Part shown: positions 18,174 through 28,700 of the stretch, piece by piece | Layout of the letters: each line of letters begins with the position of its first letter | Position numbering within the stretch: the first letter of the stretch is position 1 | NCBI RefSeq assembly: GCF_031582905.1 | Contig: NZ_CP133990.1 | Coordinates: 2,232,001 to 2,296,000 of the forward strand | From: Pengzhenrongella sp031582905 | GTDB lineage: Bacteria; Actinomycetota; Actinomycetes; Actinomycetales; Cellulomonadaceae | Direction: 5' to 3' | Length of the DNA stretch: 64,000 nt | Made by a program: the position numbers and the translations under genes | Notes under the pieces: generated by a model | Told to the model about the DNA's origin: nothing | Seen by the model: only the letters and a program-made list of their open reading frames with translations | Database searches by the model: none

Positions 18174-20307
18174 GCACCCCCACCACTCCCCGGCGGCCCG
18201 GCCCGAGCGCGTCACGCGCGCGCTCGTGCGCGACGTCGAGCTGCCCGGTGGCGCCGGCGTCCTCGCGCTCGTCACGCTCGACAACGGGCTCGACCACACC
18301 AAGCCCACGACCCTCGGTGCGGCCGGGATGGCCGGTCTGCAGGACGCCCTGCAGGCGGTGCGCCGACGCGCCGACGCGGGCGAGATCGTCGCCGTCGGCA
18401 TCACCGGCAAGCCGTACTTCCTCGCGGCCGGCGCCGACCTCACCGCGGTCGCGGCGATCGCCGACCGCCGCGACGCTCGGGCGATCGCCGAGCTCGGCCA
18501 CGCCACCCTGCGGATCCTCGGCGAGATGGGCGTCCCGACGTTCGCCTACGTCAACGGCGTCGCGCTCGGCGGTGGCCTCGAGGTGGCGCTGCACTGCACG
18601 TACCGGACCGTCGCCGCGGACGTCACGGCGATCGCGCTGCCCGAGACCTTCCTCGGGCTGGTCCCGGGGTGGGGCGGCTGCACGCTGCTGCCCCGGCTGG
18701 TCGGCGTCCGCCGCGCGCTCGACCTCATCCTCACCCGTCCGCTCGCGAACAACCGGATGACCAAGGCGGCCGAGGCGGTGGAGCTGGGCCTCGCCGACGT
18801 GCTCCTGCACCCGGCCGACTTCCTCGAGCAGTCGCTGGTGTGGACCGCCGACGTGCTCGCCGGGCGGGTGCAGGTCGCCCGCAGCCCGTCCGACGCGGGG
18901 CCCGACGACGACGCCACGTGGGACGCGACGATCACCGCCGCCCGCGCCGCGCTCGACGCCCGCCTGCACGGGGCCAAGCAGGCCCCGTACCGCGCCCTCG
19001 AGCTCGTGGCCGGGTCCCGCACGGCGGACCGGGACACCGCGTTCGCCGCCGAGGACGACGTGCTCACCGACCTGCTCATGTCCGACGAGCTGCGCGCCGG
19101 CCTCTACGCGTTCGACCTCACGACCCGCAAGGCGCGCAAGCCCGCCGGTGCGCCGTCCGAGGACCTCGCCGTGCCGGTGCGCTCGGTCGGCATCGTCGGC
19201 GCCGGGCTGATGGCCGGTCAGCTCGCGGTGCTGCTCGCCCGCCGGCTGCGGGTGCCGGTCGCGCTGCGCGAGGTGGACGACGAGCGGGTCGCGGCGGGGC
19301 TGGCCGGGGTGCGGTCCCTCGTCGACGGCATGGTCGCCAAGGGCCGGCTCTCGGACGCCGAGGGCAACCGCGTCCTCGCGTCGATCACCGTGAGCACCGA
19401 CCTGTCGACGCTCGCCGGCGCCGACCTCGTCATCGAGGCGGTCACCGAGGTGATGGCGATCAAGCAGCGCGTGTTCGCCGAGCTCGAGGACCTCGTCGGC
19501 GAGCACACCGTGCTCGCCACCAACACCTCCGCGCTCTCGGTGACCCAGATGTCGGCACACCTGCGCCGGCCCGAGCGCGTCGTCGGCCTGCACTTCTTCA
19601 ACCCCGTCGCCCAGATGCCGCTCATCGAGGTCGTGCGCACCGCGTCGTCGTCCGACGCCGCGGTCGCCACCGCCTTCGCCGTCGCCAAGGCCCTCGGCAA
19701 GACGGCCGTCGGCGTCGCCGACCGGCCCGGCTTCGTCGTCAACCGGCTGCTGCTGCGGATGCTCGCCGAGGTCGCCGCGGCCGTGGAGTCCGGCACCCCG
19801 GTCGGCGTGGCGGACGTCGCGCTGCGCCCGCTCGGTCTGCCGATGGGGCCGTTCGCGCTCATCCAGCTCGTCGGGCTGCCGGTCGCGCTGCACGTGCTGC
19901 GCTCGCTGCACGAGGACCTCGGGGACCGGTACCCGCTGTCCCCCGGGCTCGAGCGCCTCGCGTCCGAGGGGCGCCGGGTGGTGCCCGTCCCCGACGGTCG
20001 CGGCGCCGAGCACGCGGTCGACCCGGCGATCCAGGACGTCTTCGGCTCGCCCGGGCGCCCCGGCTCCCTCGACGCCGACGGCGTGCGCGACGCCGTCCTG
20101 GCCGGGCTCGCGCAGGAGATCGGGCTCATGCTCGACGAGGGCGTCGTCGCGTCACCGGAGTCGATCGACCTCGCGATGATCCTGGGCGCCGGCTGGCCGT
20201 TCCACCTCGGCGGGATCACGCCGTACCTCGACCGCACCGGGACGTCCGAGCGCGTCCTCGGGCGCCGCCTGCTCGCGCCCGGGGTCGCGGACGTGCCGCG
20301 CGGCTGA
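18170..20307 (+). CDS. fadB: Multifunctional enoyl-CoA hydratase / 3-hydroxyacyl-CoA dehydrogenase; frame broken once
   Basis: Beta-oxidation multienzyme. The N-terminal crotonase domain shows FLAAGADLTAV (oxyanion hole) and FAYVNGVALGGGLEVALHC. Next comes an NAD-binding hydroxyacyl-CoA dehydrogenase with VGIVGAGLMAGQLAVLLARR near residue 340, then VIEAVTEVMAIK and ATNTSALSVTQM. The C-terminal dehydrogenase domain is duplicated. The ATG at 18170 overlaps the thiolase stop, but the first 12 codons are in another frame. One missing C near 18202-18204 restores GPERVTRALVRDVELPG and gives 712 residues. The break is most likely a sequence error. Confidence 0.9.
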
Positions 20308-20323
20308 GCGGGCGACGGAGCGC

Positions 20324-20488
20324 TCAGGGCCGCCGGCGGCGGCGGCGCGCGGTGCGCACCGCGAGCCAGACCGCCCCGGCGGCCAGCAGGACCCCCAGGC
20401 CCTGCAGGCCCGGCGAGTCGTCCGCGCCACCGGCGACGACGGCGGCGGCCCCGACCGCGAGCAGGAGGACGGCGAGGACGTAGGGCAC
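20324..20488 (-). CDS. Small two-helix membrane protein
   Basis: A 54-residue protein with two hydrophobic stretches (YVLAVLLLAVGAAAVVAGG and LQGLGVLLAAGAVWLAV) and an Arg-rich C-terminal tail, so probably a small inner-membrane protein. The GTG at 20488 has GAGAGG about 8 nt upstream. It converges with fadB and diverges from the DUF2975 gene. No characterised family is recognised. Confidence 0.55.
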   Translation of the reverse strand: MPYVLAVLLLAVGAAAVVAGGADDSPGLQGLGVLLAAGAVWLAVRTARRRRRRP

Positions 20489-20598
20489 AGGAGGACCTCT
20501 CGGTGGCGGACCGGCGGTGGGCACGCGCCGCGGGCCATCGAGTGTCGCGCAATCTCTATCGTTCGTCATTCGATGCCGAAGCCGTCGATACTCGGGGC

Positions 20599-21096
20599 AT
20601 GACACTGACGCGCACGGTCGTGGTCCTCCTGCGAGTCCTCCTGGTGCTGCTGTTCGCCGCCTGCGTCGTGGGGCAGACGCTCGCCGTCCCGGGGCAGTTC
20701 GCGGACATCGGGCAGGGATCGGTGGACCTCACCTACCTGCGCTGGCCGCTCACCACCATCGGCGTGCTCGGGCTGCTGTGCGTCGAGGTCGTCATCGTGT
20801 GCACCTGGAAGCTGCTGACGATGGTGGAGGCGGACCGCATCTTCAGCACCGCGGCCTTCTCCTGGGTCGACGGCATCGTCTGGGCGGTCGCGGCCGCCTG
20901 GGTCCTGCTCGCCGGGACGTCGGCATGGCTGATCGCGATCATGCTGGCCACACCCGAGCTGCGGGACCCGGGGGCGCCCATGCTGCTGCTGGGGCTGGTC
21001 CTGGTGGGCGCCGTCGCGGTCATGCTCATGGTGGTCCTGCGCGCGCTGCTGCGGCAGGCCGCCGTCCTGCGGACCGACATGGATGCGGTGATCTGA
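20599..21096 (+). CDS. DUF2975 integral membrane protein
   Basis: A 165-residue membrane protein with four predicted helices (about residues 7-27, 50-70, 90-115, 125-148). It matches DUF2975, which is typically encoded just before an XRE-type regulator as here. The ATG at 20599 follows GATACT (20587-20592) by 6 nt without a ribosome site. TATCG (20557-20561) and CGATA (20586-20590) flank the promoter as an inverted repeat, a plausible autoregulatory site. Its stop overlaps the XRE gene start by one base. Confidence 0.8.
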   Translation: MTLTRTVVVLLRVLLVLLFAACVVGQTLAVPGQFADIGQGSVDLTYLRWPLTTIGVLGLLCVEVVIVCTWKLLTMVEADRIFSTAAFSWVDGIVWAVAAAWVLLAGTSAWLIAIMLATPELRDPGAPMLLLGLVLVGAVAVMLMVVLRALLRQAAVLRTDMDAVI

Positions 21097-21314
21097 TGGC
21101 CATCGTCGTCCGCATCGACGTCGAGCTGGCCAAGCGCAAGATGAGCGTGGGCGAGTTCGCCGACCGGGTCGGCCTCACGCCGGCCAACGTGGCGGTGCTC
21201 AAGAACGGCCGCGCCAAGGCGGTGCGGTTCAGCACGCTCGAGGCGATGTGCCGAGTCCTCGACTGCCAGCCCGGGGACCTCCTGGAGTGGGTCGACGACG
21301 ACGTCGCGCCCTAG
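21096..21314 (+). CDS. XRE-family helix-turn-helix regulator
   Basis: A 72-residue Cro/CI-type DNA-binding protein. The helix-turn-helix is MSVGEFADRVGLTPANVAVL, followed by the conserved CRVLDCQPGDLLEW. It starts at the ATG at 21096 within TGATG, coupled to the DUF2975 gene. DUF2975-XRE pairs are common two-gene modules in which the regulator probably controls its own operon. The membrane partner may modulate it; this last point is inference. Confidence 0.88.
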   Translation: MAIVVRIDVELAKRKMSVGEFADRVGLTPANVAVLKNGRAKAVRFSTLEAMCRVLDCQPGDLLEWVDDDVAP

Positions 21315-21393
21315 CCGCGCGCGGCCGGCCTCGCAGAGTCGGCCCGGCGACGCGCCGCCGACGCCGGGCGACCGCGTCGTCGACCCGACCCTT

Positions 21394-21409
21394 GACAACA
21401 ATAGTTGTC
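21394..21409. promoter_or_regulatory. Operator palindrome on a -35 element (ArsR autoregulation)
   Basis: GACAAC (21394-21399), spacer AATA, GTTGTC (21404-21409) form a perfect inverted repeat. TTGACA at 21392-21397 overlaps the left arm, so a bound repressor would block the -35 element. The ArsR-type gene starts only 10-19 bp downstream, so its mRNA is probably leaderless or nearly so. Confidence 0.78.
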
Positions 21410-21418
21410 GGGGCCACG

Positions 21419-22002
<584 letters not shown>

Positions 22003-22006
<4 letters not shown>

Positions 22007-22792
22007 GCACGATCCCGGACGTCCCGTACCACCTGGAGTTCAGCGTCGAGGTCCCGGGCACCCCGGAGCAGGTCTGGCAGGCCATCGCCACCGCCCGGGG
22101 CATGAGCGCCTGGTTCGTGCCGACCGAGATGGAGGAGCGCGAGGGGGTTCCTGCACTTCTCCATGGGCCCGGAGATGGGCTCGGACGGCCGGGTCACCGG
22201 CTGGGACCCGCCGCGCCGCCTCGCCTACGAGGAGGACTGGGCCGCCCTCATGGGCCAGGACCCGGACGCGCTCAGCCCGCTGACGTCGGAGTTCGTCGTC
22301 GAGGCGCAGTCCGGCGGGACCTGCGTCGTGCACGTCACGAGCAGCGGCTTCGGGACCGGCGCGGACTGGGAGTCGGAGTTCTGGGCGGAGATGGGCGCCG
22401 GCTGGATGCCGTACTTCGACACCCTGCGCCTCTACCTCACGTACTTCCCCGGCCAGGAGGCGACCCCGCTGGACGTCAGCGCCTCCCATCCCGGCGACGC
22501 CGAGGCGCTGTGGGGTGCCGCGCGCGACGCGCTCGGGCTCGGCGGCGAGGGAGCGGCGTTCAGGGTGCTCGGCACCACCGGCACGGTCGCGCGGGTCGGC
22601 GAGCGGCAGGCCCTGGTCCGGCTCACCGCACCGGTGCCCGGGATGCTCAGCGTCTACACCTACGGCGAGGGCGACGGCACGGCGACGGCGGGCGTGCGGG
22701 CGTACCTGTTCTCCGCCGATGCCGCGGACTACGTGCGGCGCGAGGAGTCGGCCTGGCGTGCGTGGCTGCAGGGGCTCCCCGTCTCGGCCTGA
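22003..22792 (+). CDS. SRPBCC (AHSA1/START-like) domain protein; frame broken once
   Basis: A helix-grip protein of about 263 residues, two AHSA1-like halves. The N-terminal half has VPGTPEQVWQAIATARGMSA and GRVTGWDPPRRLAYEEDW. The C-terminal half ends with YVRREESAWRAWLQGLPVSA. It probably binds a hydrophobic ligand; the ligand is unknown. The G5 run 22143-22147 shifts frame. Two more bases, or one fewer, restore EREG(G)FLHFSMGPEM. It is translationally coupled to the ArsR gene (ATGA), so the pair acts as one unit. Confidence 0.82.
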
Positions 22793-22831
22793 GCCCGCTC
22801 CGACGGCGCTCCACGCCGGCGGACCGGCGGG

Positions 22832-23425
22832 TCACGGCAGCCGTGACGGCAGTCGGCGGACCGCCTCCCCGGCCCGGGCCGGGTCGAGCGGCACCGGGCT
22901 GACCAGCCACGCCGGACCGCGGTGCAGCGTCCCACCGGCCAGCACCCCGCAGCGCACCCCGCCCCGCCCCCGCATCGCCGCGTGCGCGCCCGGCGCCAGC
23001 ACCCGGTCCATCCACACGCACGGGTTCGCCGGCCGGCCGACGCGCAGCCGCACGGAGCCGGCCGGGGTCCCACCCACCCCGCCCGACTCCAGGACGACCT
23101 CCTCGCCGAGCAGCGGCGCGAGCTGGGCGCCGCGCAGCACGACGTTGCGGCGGGTCAGCAGGGGGTCGAAGGGTTCGGCGCCGAGGTCGGCGGCGATGGC
23201 CTCGAGCGCCTCGACCGCGAACAGGGTCACGGCGGCGTCCATGTGGGCCGCCTTGCCGTAGAACCGGTCACCGACGATGCCCTTGCCGGCGACCAGCTCG
23301 GCGCTGTCGGCGTCCGTCGTCGGGACGTCCACGGCGCCGTCCCTGGGGCGCCCGAAGTACGCGTGCTCGGGGGACACGAGCAGGTGCAGGACGTCGACCT
23401 GGTACCGGTGGCCGTCGGTCGTCAC
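22832..23425 (-). CDS. MOSC domain protein
   Basis: A 197-residue MOSC domain protein, related to the C-terminal domain of molybdenum cofactor sulfurases. Visible features are GIVGDRFYGKAAHMDAAVTL, LTRRNVVLRG and the conserved Cys segment NPCVWMDRVLAPGAHAAM. It may transfer sulfur or reduce N-hydroxylated substrates with Moco; no cofactor genes lie nearby. The GTG at 23425 follows the dxs stop by 7 bp, so it is probably the distal gene of a dxs operon. Confidence 0.85.
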   Translation of the reverse strand: MTTDGHRYQVDVLHLLVSPEHAYFGRPRDGAVDVPTTDADSAELVAGKGIVGDRFYGKAAHMDAAVTLFAVEALEAIAADLGAEPFDPLLTRRNVVLRGAQLAPLLGEEVVLESGGVGGTPAGSVRLRVGRPANPCVWMDRVLAPGAHAAMRGRGGVRCGVLAGGTLHRGPAWLVSPVPLDPARAGEAVRRLPSRLP

Positions 23426-23432
23426 GCGTGGC

Positions 23433-25313
23433 TCAGCGCGCGGCGGCCAGCGCGGTCACCACGTCCCGCGCGATGTCCTGCGGGCGCAGCCGCAGCTGTC
23501 CGACGATCTGGTCGCGGGTCGCGTGGTCGAGGAACCCGAGCGGGATGCCGATGGACTGCACCGGGGTGGCGACGCCCGCCTCGCGCGCCCGCTGCCCCAG
23601 GAGCGCCCCCACGCCGCCGTCGACCAGCCCGTCCTCGACGGTCACCACGTGCGTGTGCTCGCCAGCCATCTTGACCAGCGCGGGCGGGACCGGCAGCACC
23701 CACCGGGGGTCGACCACGGTGACCCGCAGGCCGTGCGCCGCGAGGAGGTCGGCCGTCTCCAGGGCCGTGGGCACCATCGCGCCGACACCGACGAGGAGCA
23801 CCTCGGGCGCACCCGGCTCGCCCAGGCGCGCCAGGACGTCGACACCGTCGACGTGCTCGAGCGCCTCGATCGGATCGGTCAGCGCGCCCTTCGGGTACCG
23901 GACGACGCTCGGGGCGTCGTCGATGTCCACCGCCGTCCGCAGGACGTCCCGCAGCGTGGGCTCGTCGCGCGGTGCGGCCAGGTGCAGCCCGGGCACCACG
24001 GAGAGCATCGCCATGTCCCACATGCCGTTGTGGCTCGCGCCGTCGTCACCGGTGATGCCGGCGCGGTCGAGCACGAAGGTGACGCCCGCGCGGTGCAGCG
24101 CGACATCCATGAGCACCTGGTCGAACGCGCGGTTGAGGAAGGTCGCGTACACCGCCACCACCGGGTGCAGGCCGGCGAACGCCATGCCCGCGGCGGACGT
24201 CGCCGCGTGCTGCTCCGCGATGCCGACGTCGAAGGTGCGGGTGGGGAACTCCGCCGCGAACGGGGCCAGACCTACCGGCGCGAGCATCGCCGCGGTGATC
24301 GCGACGACGTCGGGGCGCCGCCGGCCGATGTGGACCATCTCGTCGGCGAACACCTTCGTCCAGCCGAACCGGGACGGCGCGATCGGCAGCCCGGTCTCGG
24401 GGTGGATCTGCCCGACGGCGTGGAAGCGGTCGGCGACGTCCTGCTCGGCCGGGGAGTACCCGCGGCCCTTCTCGGTCATGACGTGCACGATGACCGGCCC
24501 GCCGAAGGCCTTGGCGCGGGTCAGCGCGTGCTCGACGGCGAGCTCGTCGTGCCCGTCGATCGGCCCGACGTACTTGATGCCGAGGTCCTCGAACATGCCC
24601 TGCGGCATGACGACGTCCTTGAGGCCCTTCTTCAGCCCGTGCAGCCACTCGTAGGCGAACCGGCCGGGCATGCCCGTGCGGTGCAGCGCGCGCTTGCCCC
24701 AGTCGAGGAAGGTCTCGTACCCGCGCGTGGTGCGCAGGGTGTCCAGGTGGAAGGCGAGCCCGCCGATCGTCGGCGCGTAGGAGCGGCCGTTGTCGTTGAC
24801 GACGACGACGAGCCGGCGGTCGTGTCCCTCGGCGATGTTGTTGAGGGCCTCCCACGCCATGCCGCCGGTCAGCGCGCCGTCGCCGATCACGGCGACGACG
24901 TGCCGGTCGGTCAGGCCGCGCACGACGTTCGCCTTGGCGATGCCGTCCGCCCAGCTCAGCGCGGTGGACGCGTGGGAGTTCTCCACGACGTCGTGCACGG
25001 ACTCGGCCCGGCTCGGGTACCCGGACAGCCCGTCGCGCTTGCGCAGCGCGGAGAAGTCCTGGCGGCCGGTGATCAGCTTGTGCACGTAGGCCTGGTGACC
25101 GGTATCGAACACCATCGAGTCGCGCGGTGAGTCGAACACCCGGTGCATGGCCAGCGTGAGCTCGACGACGCCGAGGTTGGGGCCCAGGTGGCCGCCGGTC
25201 CGGGAGACCGACTGGACGAGGAAGTCGCGGATCTCCGCGGCGAGCCGGTCCACCTCGGCCGGGGTGAGCCGGCGCAGGTCGGCCGGGGTCCCGATCTGGG
25301 CGAGCAGGCCCAT
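23433..25313 (-). CDS. dxs: 1-deoxy-D-xylulose-5-phosphate synthase
   Basis: First enzyme of the methylerythritol phosphate route to isoprenoids, condensing pyruvate and glyceraldehyde 3-phosphate with thiamine diphosphate. The 626-residue sequence is intact. FDTGHQAYVHKLITGR carries a catalytic His. The cofactor motif runs from VIGDGALTGGMAWEALNN to VVVNDNGRSYAPTIGG, and the transketolase-like half holds FDVGIAEQHAATSAAGMA. The ATG at 25313 has a GAGAGGAC ribosome site. It is divergent from guaB1. The polyprenyl synthetase at the window end uses its products. Confidence 0.97.
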   Translation of the reverse strand: MGLLAQIGTPADLRRLTPAEVDRLAAEIRDFLVQSVSRTGGHLGPNLGVVELTLAMHRVFDSPRDSMVFDTGHQAYVHKLITGRQDFSALRKRDGLSGYPSRAESVHDVVENSHASTALSWADGIAKANVVRGLTDRHVVAVIGDGALTGGMAWEALNNIAEGHDRRLVVVVNDNGRSYAPTIGGLAFHLDTLRTTRGYETFLDWGKRALHRTGMPGRFAYEWLHGLKKGLKDVVMPQGMFEDLGIKYVGPIDGHDELAVEHALTRAKAFGGPVIVHVMTEKGRGYSPAEQDVADRFHAVGQIHPETGLPIAPSRFGWTKVFADEMVHIGRRRPDVVAITAAMLAPVGLAPFAAEFPTRTFDVGIAEQHAATSAAGMAFAGLHPVVAVYATFLNRAFDQVLMDVALHRAGVTFVLDRAGITGDDGASHNGMWDMAMLSVVPGLHLAAPRDEPTLRDVLRTAVDIDDAPSVVRYPKGALTDPIEALEHVDGVDVLARLGEPGAPEVLLVGVGAMVPTALETADLLAAHGLRVTVVDPRWVLPVPPALVKMAGEHTHVVTVEDGLVDGGVGALLGQRAREAGVATPVQSIGIPLGFLDHATRDQIVGQLRLRPQDIARDVVTALAAAR

Positions 25314-25474
25314 GACGTGTCCTCTCAGGGCGTCCGGTGTGGCGACGTCGCCGCACCGGGACGGGTGTACCGGCGCGGTGGCGACCCCCAGTCTAGGTCG
25401 CGCTCCCCTTCGCCGCGCCCGGCCGTGCTGTGACGCGCCGCGACCCGTCGCGCACCGTTCGTAGACTGGCGCCC

Positions 25475-26921
25475 ATGCGTTTCCTGCCCGGCCACGAGCC
25501 GACCTCCGACCTGACCTACGGCGACGTCTTCCTCGTCCCGTCCCGCTCGGAGGTGACGTCCCGGTTCGACGTCGACCTGTCGACCGTGGACGGCAGCGGC
25601 ACCACGATCCCGGTGGTCGTCGCCAACATGACGGCCGTCTCCGGGCGCCGGATGGCCGAGACGGTGGCGCGCCGCGGGGTCTGGCCGTCATCCCGCAGGA
25701 CATCCCGGGGGCCGTCGTCGCGGAGGTCGTCGAGTCGGTCAAGTCCCGGCACACCGTCGTCGAGACCGCCGTCGTCGTCGCCCCGACCGACACCGTGCAC
25801 ACCGCGCTGACCCTCATCGGCAAGCGGTCCCACGGCGCCGCCGTCGTCGTCCACGACGGCCGGCCGGTGGGCGTGGTCAGCGAGGCGGACTGCGGCGGCG
25901 TCGACCGCTTCACCCAGGTGGGCGAGGTCATGACGGCCGACCCGACGGTCGTCGAGGCCGACGTGCTCGCCGGCCCGGGCGGCCTGGAGGCCGCGTTCGA
26001 GCGGCTGCACGCGTCCCGGCGCCGCTTCTCCCCGTGGTGGACGACGGCGTCCTGGTGGGCGTCCTGACCCGGACCGGCGCCCTGCGCTCGTCGGTGTACA
26101 CCCCGGCCGTCGACTCCGGCGGGCGGCTGCGGATCGCGGCCGCCGTGGGCATCAACGGCGACGTGCGCGCCAAGGCCGCCGCGCTGCTCGAGGCGGGCGT
26201 CGACGTGCTCGTCGTCGACACCGCGCACGGTCACCAGCGCAAGATGCTGGACGCCGTCGCCGCGGTGCGCAGCCTGTCCCCCGACGTCCCGGTGGTCGCC
26301 GGCAACGTCGTCACCGCCGAGGGCACCCGCGACCTCGTCGCGGCGGGTGCGGACATCGTCAAGGTCGGCGTCGGTCCCGGTGCGATGTGCACGACCCGGA
26401 TGATGACCGCCGTCGGCCGCCCGCAGTTCTCCGCGGTGCTCGAGTGCGCCGAGGAGGCCCGGCGCCTGGGCAAGCACGTGTGGGCCGACGGCGGGGTGCG
26501 GCACCCGCGGGACGTCGCACTCGCGCTGGCTGCGGGGGCGTCGCAGGTCATGGTGGGGTCCTGGTTCGCCGGGACGCACGAGAGCCCGGGCGACCTGCAC
26601 GAGGACGGCACCGGGCGGCTGTACAAGGAGAGCTTCGGGATGGCGTCGGCGCGCGCGGTGGCTGCGCGCACCCGCGGTGGCTCGGCCTTCGACCGGGCCC
26701 GCAAGGGCCTGTACGAGGAGGGCATCTCCAGCTCGCGGATGTACCTGGACCCCGAGCGTCCCGGCGTCGAGGACCTGCTCGACCGGATCACCTCCGGCCT
26801 GCGGTCGGCGTGCACCTACGTCGGGGCGGCGAGGCTCGAGGAGCTCGCGGAGCGGGCCGTCGTCGGCATCCAGTCCGCGGCGGGGTACGACGAGGGTCGA
26901 CCGCTCCCCGCCGGGTGGTGA
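25475..26921 (+). CDS. guaB1: GuaB1-family IMP dehydrogenase-like / GMP reductase; frame broken twice
   Basis: A 482-residue IMPDH/GMPR-type TIM barrel with an inserted CBS pair (about residues 95-200). The catalytic Cys loop is GPGAMCTTRMMTA, and the phosphate loop is AGASQVMVGSWFAGTHESPG. Mycobacterial GuaB1 was shown to be a GMP reductase, so purine salvage is likely. Two single-base losses break the frame. At the G4 run 25676-25679, one G gives RRGGLAVIPQDIP. At 26034, one G gives RFSPVVDDGVLVG. The ATG at 25475 is 7 nt after TAGACT (25462-25467), a leaderless pattern. Confidence 0.9.
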
Positions 26922-26928
26922 CCGCGGC

Positions 26929-27647
26929 ATGAGCGACGGCGTCGGCCCGGGTGCTCCGCCGGTGGGGCAGCAGGGCCCGCCGGCGACCACGGCGGCGGCG
27001 CGCGAGCAGCTCGCCGCGCTCGCCGCACGCGGAGTGCGCTGGGACGCCTTGTCCCGCACCGCCGGACCGTCCCCGCGCCCCGCTGCCGTGCTCGTGCTCT
27101 TCGGGGTCCTCGACGCGCGCCCCGGCCTGCACCCGACCCGTGCCGTCCCGGCCGACCTCGACGTCCTCCTGGTCGGCCGGGCCACGACGTTGCGCCACCA
27201 CTCCGGTCAGGTCGCCTTCCCGGGTGGGCGGGTCGACCCCGACGACGCCGGCCCCGAGGCCGCGGCGGTGCGCGAGGCGGTCGAGGAGACGGGCCTCGAC
27301 CCGGACGGGGTCGAGGTGCTCGGCACGCTGGGGCAGATCGCCGTCCCGGTGAGCGACCACCTCGTCACCCCCGTCCTCGCGTGGTGGTCGACGCCGTCGC
27401 CGGTCGGCGTCGTGGACGTGGGCGAGTCGTCGCACGTGTTCCGCGCCCCCGTCGCCGACCTCCTCGACCCCGCCCACCGCCGGGTCACCGAGCACCGCGT
27501 CGGAGCCGTGGTGCACCGCTCCCCGCCTTCCTCGCCGGTGAGCACCTCGTGTGGGGGTTCACCGCCATCGTGCTCGACCGCGTCTTCGACGCCCTCGGCT
27601 GGACCGAGCCGTGGGACCGCCGCCACGCGGTCCCCGCGCCGGTCTGA
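26929..27647 (+). CDS. Nudix hydrolase, CoA pyrophosphatase type; frame broken once
   Basis: A 239-residue Nudix protein. The Nudix box runs from GGRVDPDDAGPEAAAVREAV to EETGLDPDG. RHHSGQVAFPGGR just before it matches the NudL-like CoA pyrophosphatase pattern, hydrolysing coenzyme A to phosphopantetheine and 3',5'-ADP. One C is missing at 27521-27524; adding it gives HRSPAFLAGEHLVWGFTAIV. It begins 7 bp after guaB1 and ends 5 bp before the phosphotransferase gene, consistent with an operon. Confidence 0.85.
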
Positions 27648-27652
27648 GAACG

Positions 27653-28540
27653 GTGGCGACCCGCCCGGCCGCCGAGGTCGACGTCACTCCCGCGCTCGTC
27701 CGGGCGCTGCTGCGCGAGCAGCACCCCGACCTGGCGGACCGGCCGCTCGCCGTCGCGGCGTCCGGGTGGGACACCGTGGTGCTGCGCCTGGGTGACGACC
27801 TCGCCGTCCGGGTCCCGCGCCGCGCGAGCGCCGACGCGCTCGTCCGGCACGAGCAGCGGTGGCTGCCCGGGCTGGCCGCCCGGCTGCCGGCGCCCGTGCC
27901 CGTCCCGGTGCGCGTGGGCCGTCCGTCGCCGGCGTTCGCGTGGTCGTGGAGCGTCGTCCCGTGGTTCACCGGACGTCTCGGCGGGCTCGTGCCCCGCGCG
28001 GGGCGCAGTGCGCTCGCCGGCCCGCTCGCCGCCGTGGTGGCCGCCCTGCACACCCCGGCACCCGGCGACGCGCCGCACAACCCCGTGCGCGGCGTGCCCC
28101 TGAGCACGCGCGACCGTGCGGTCCGCGAGCGGCTCGCCACCGGGGCGGTGCCCGACGCCGACCGCGTGCTCGCCCGGTGGCGGGACGCGCTCGACGTCCC
28201 GCCGTGGTCGGGCCCGCCGCTGTGGCTGCACGGCGACCTGCACCCGGTGAACCTGCTGGTCGCGCCGGACGGCGGGCTCGCCGCCGTGCTCGACTGGGGT
28301 GACGTGACGGCCGGCGACCCGGCCACCGACCTGGCGACCGCGTGGCTGACGTTCGACGCCGCCGGGCGGCGCGCGTTCCGCGCCGGGGTCACCGCGGCGA
28401 GCGGGCCGGACGACGCCACGTGGGCCCGCGCCCGCGGGTGGGCGCTGTGCATGGCGTCGGCGATGCTGGCGCACTCCGACGACGACCCGGTGATGCGGGC
28501 CGTGGGGCGCGCGGCGATGGCGCAGGTCCTCGCCGACTGA
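27653..28540 (+). CDS. Aminoglycoside phosphotransferase-family kinase
   Basis: A 295-residue APH-fold kinase. The Brenner-type catalytic loop is LWLHGDLHPVNLLV near residue 190, and the metal site is VLDWGDVTAGDPATDLA. The substrate is unknown, and resistance cannot be inferred from the fold. Nearest analogues include macrolide-type and small-molecule kinases. The GTG at 27653 lies 5 bp after the Nudix stop. Confidence 0.85.
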   Translation: MATRPAAEVDVTPALVRALLREQHPDLADRPLAVAASGWDTVVLRLGDDLAVRVPRRASADALVRHEQRWLPGLAARLPAPVPVPVRVGRPSPAFAWSWSVVPWFTGRLGGLVPRAGRSALAGPLAAVVAALHTPAPGDAPHNPVRGVPLSTRDRAVRERLATGAVPDADRVLARWRDALDVPPWSGPPLWLHGDLHPVNLLVAPDGGLAAVLDWGDVTAGDPATDLATAWLTFDAAGRRAFRAGVTAASGPDDATWARARGWALCMASAMLAHSDDDPVMRAVGRAAMAQVLAD

Positions 28541-28570
28541 GCAGAGGACGGCGCAGGCCCGGCGGAGGTG

Positions 28571-28609
28571 CCGGCGCAGGTCACGGCACGGGCCCGGCGC
28601 AGGTCACGG
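28571..28609. repeat. 16-bp direct repeat in an intergenic region
   Basis: CCGGCGCAGGTCACGG is present at 28571-28586 and 28594-28609, a 23-bp period. A shorter related GGTCACGG/GATCACGG series continues to about 28680 ahead of the lipoprotein promoter. No gene is seen in 28541-28700. Confidence 0.6.
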
Positions 28610-28700
28610 AACGGCACCGGATCGCGACGGCGGGCCACGATCCGATCACGGACGCCCCGGCTGATGTCACGGACGGTCACCGCCTTCCTACGGTGGCGTC

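Noticed and set aside
27653..28540. Labelling the APH-fold kinase an aminoglycoside resistance gene
   Set aside because: The fold covers many small-molecule kinases, and neither the sequence nor the context indicates an antibiotic substrate.
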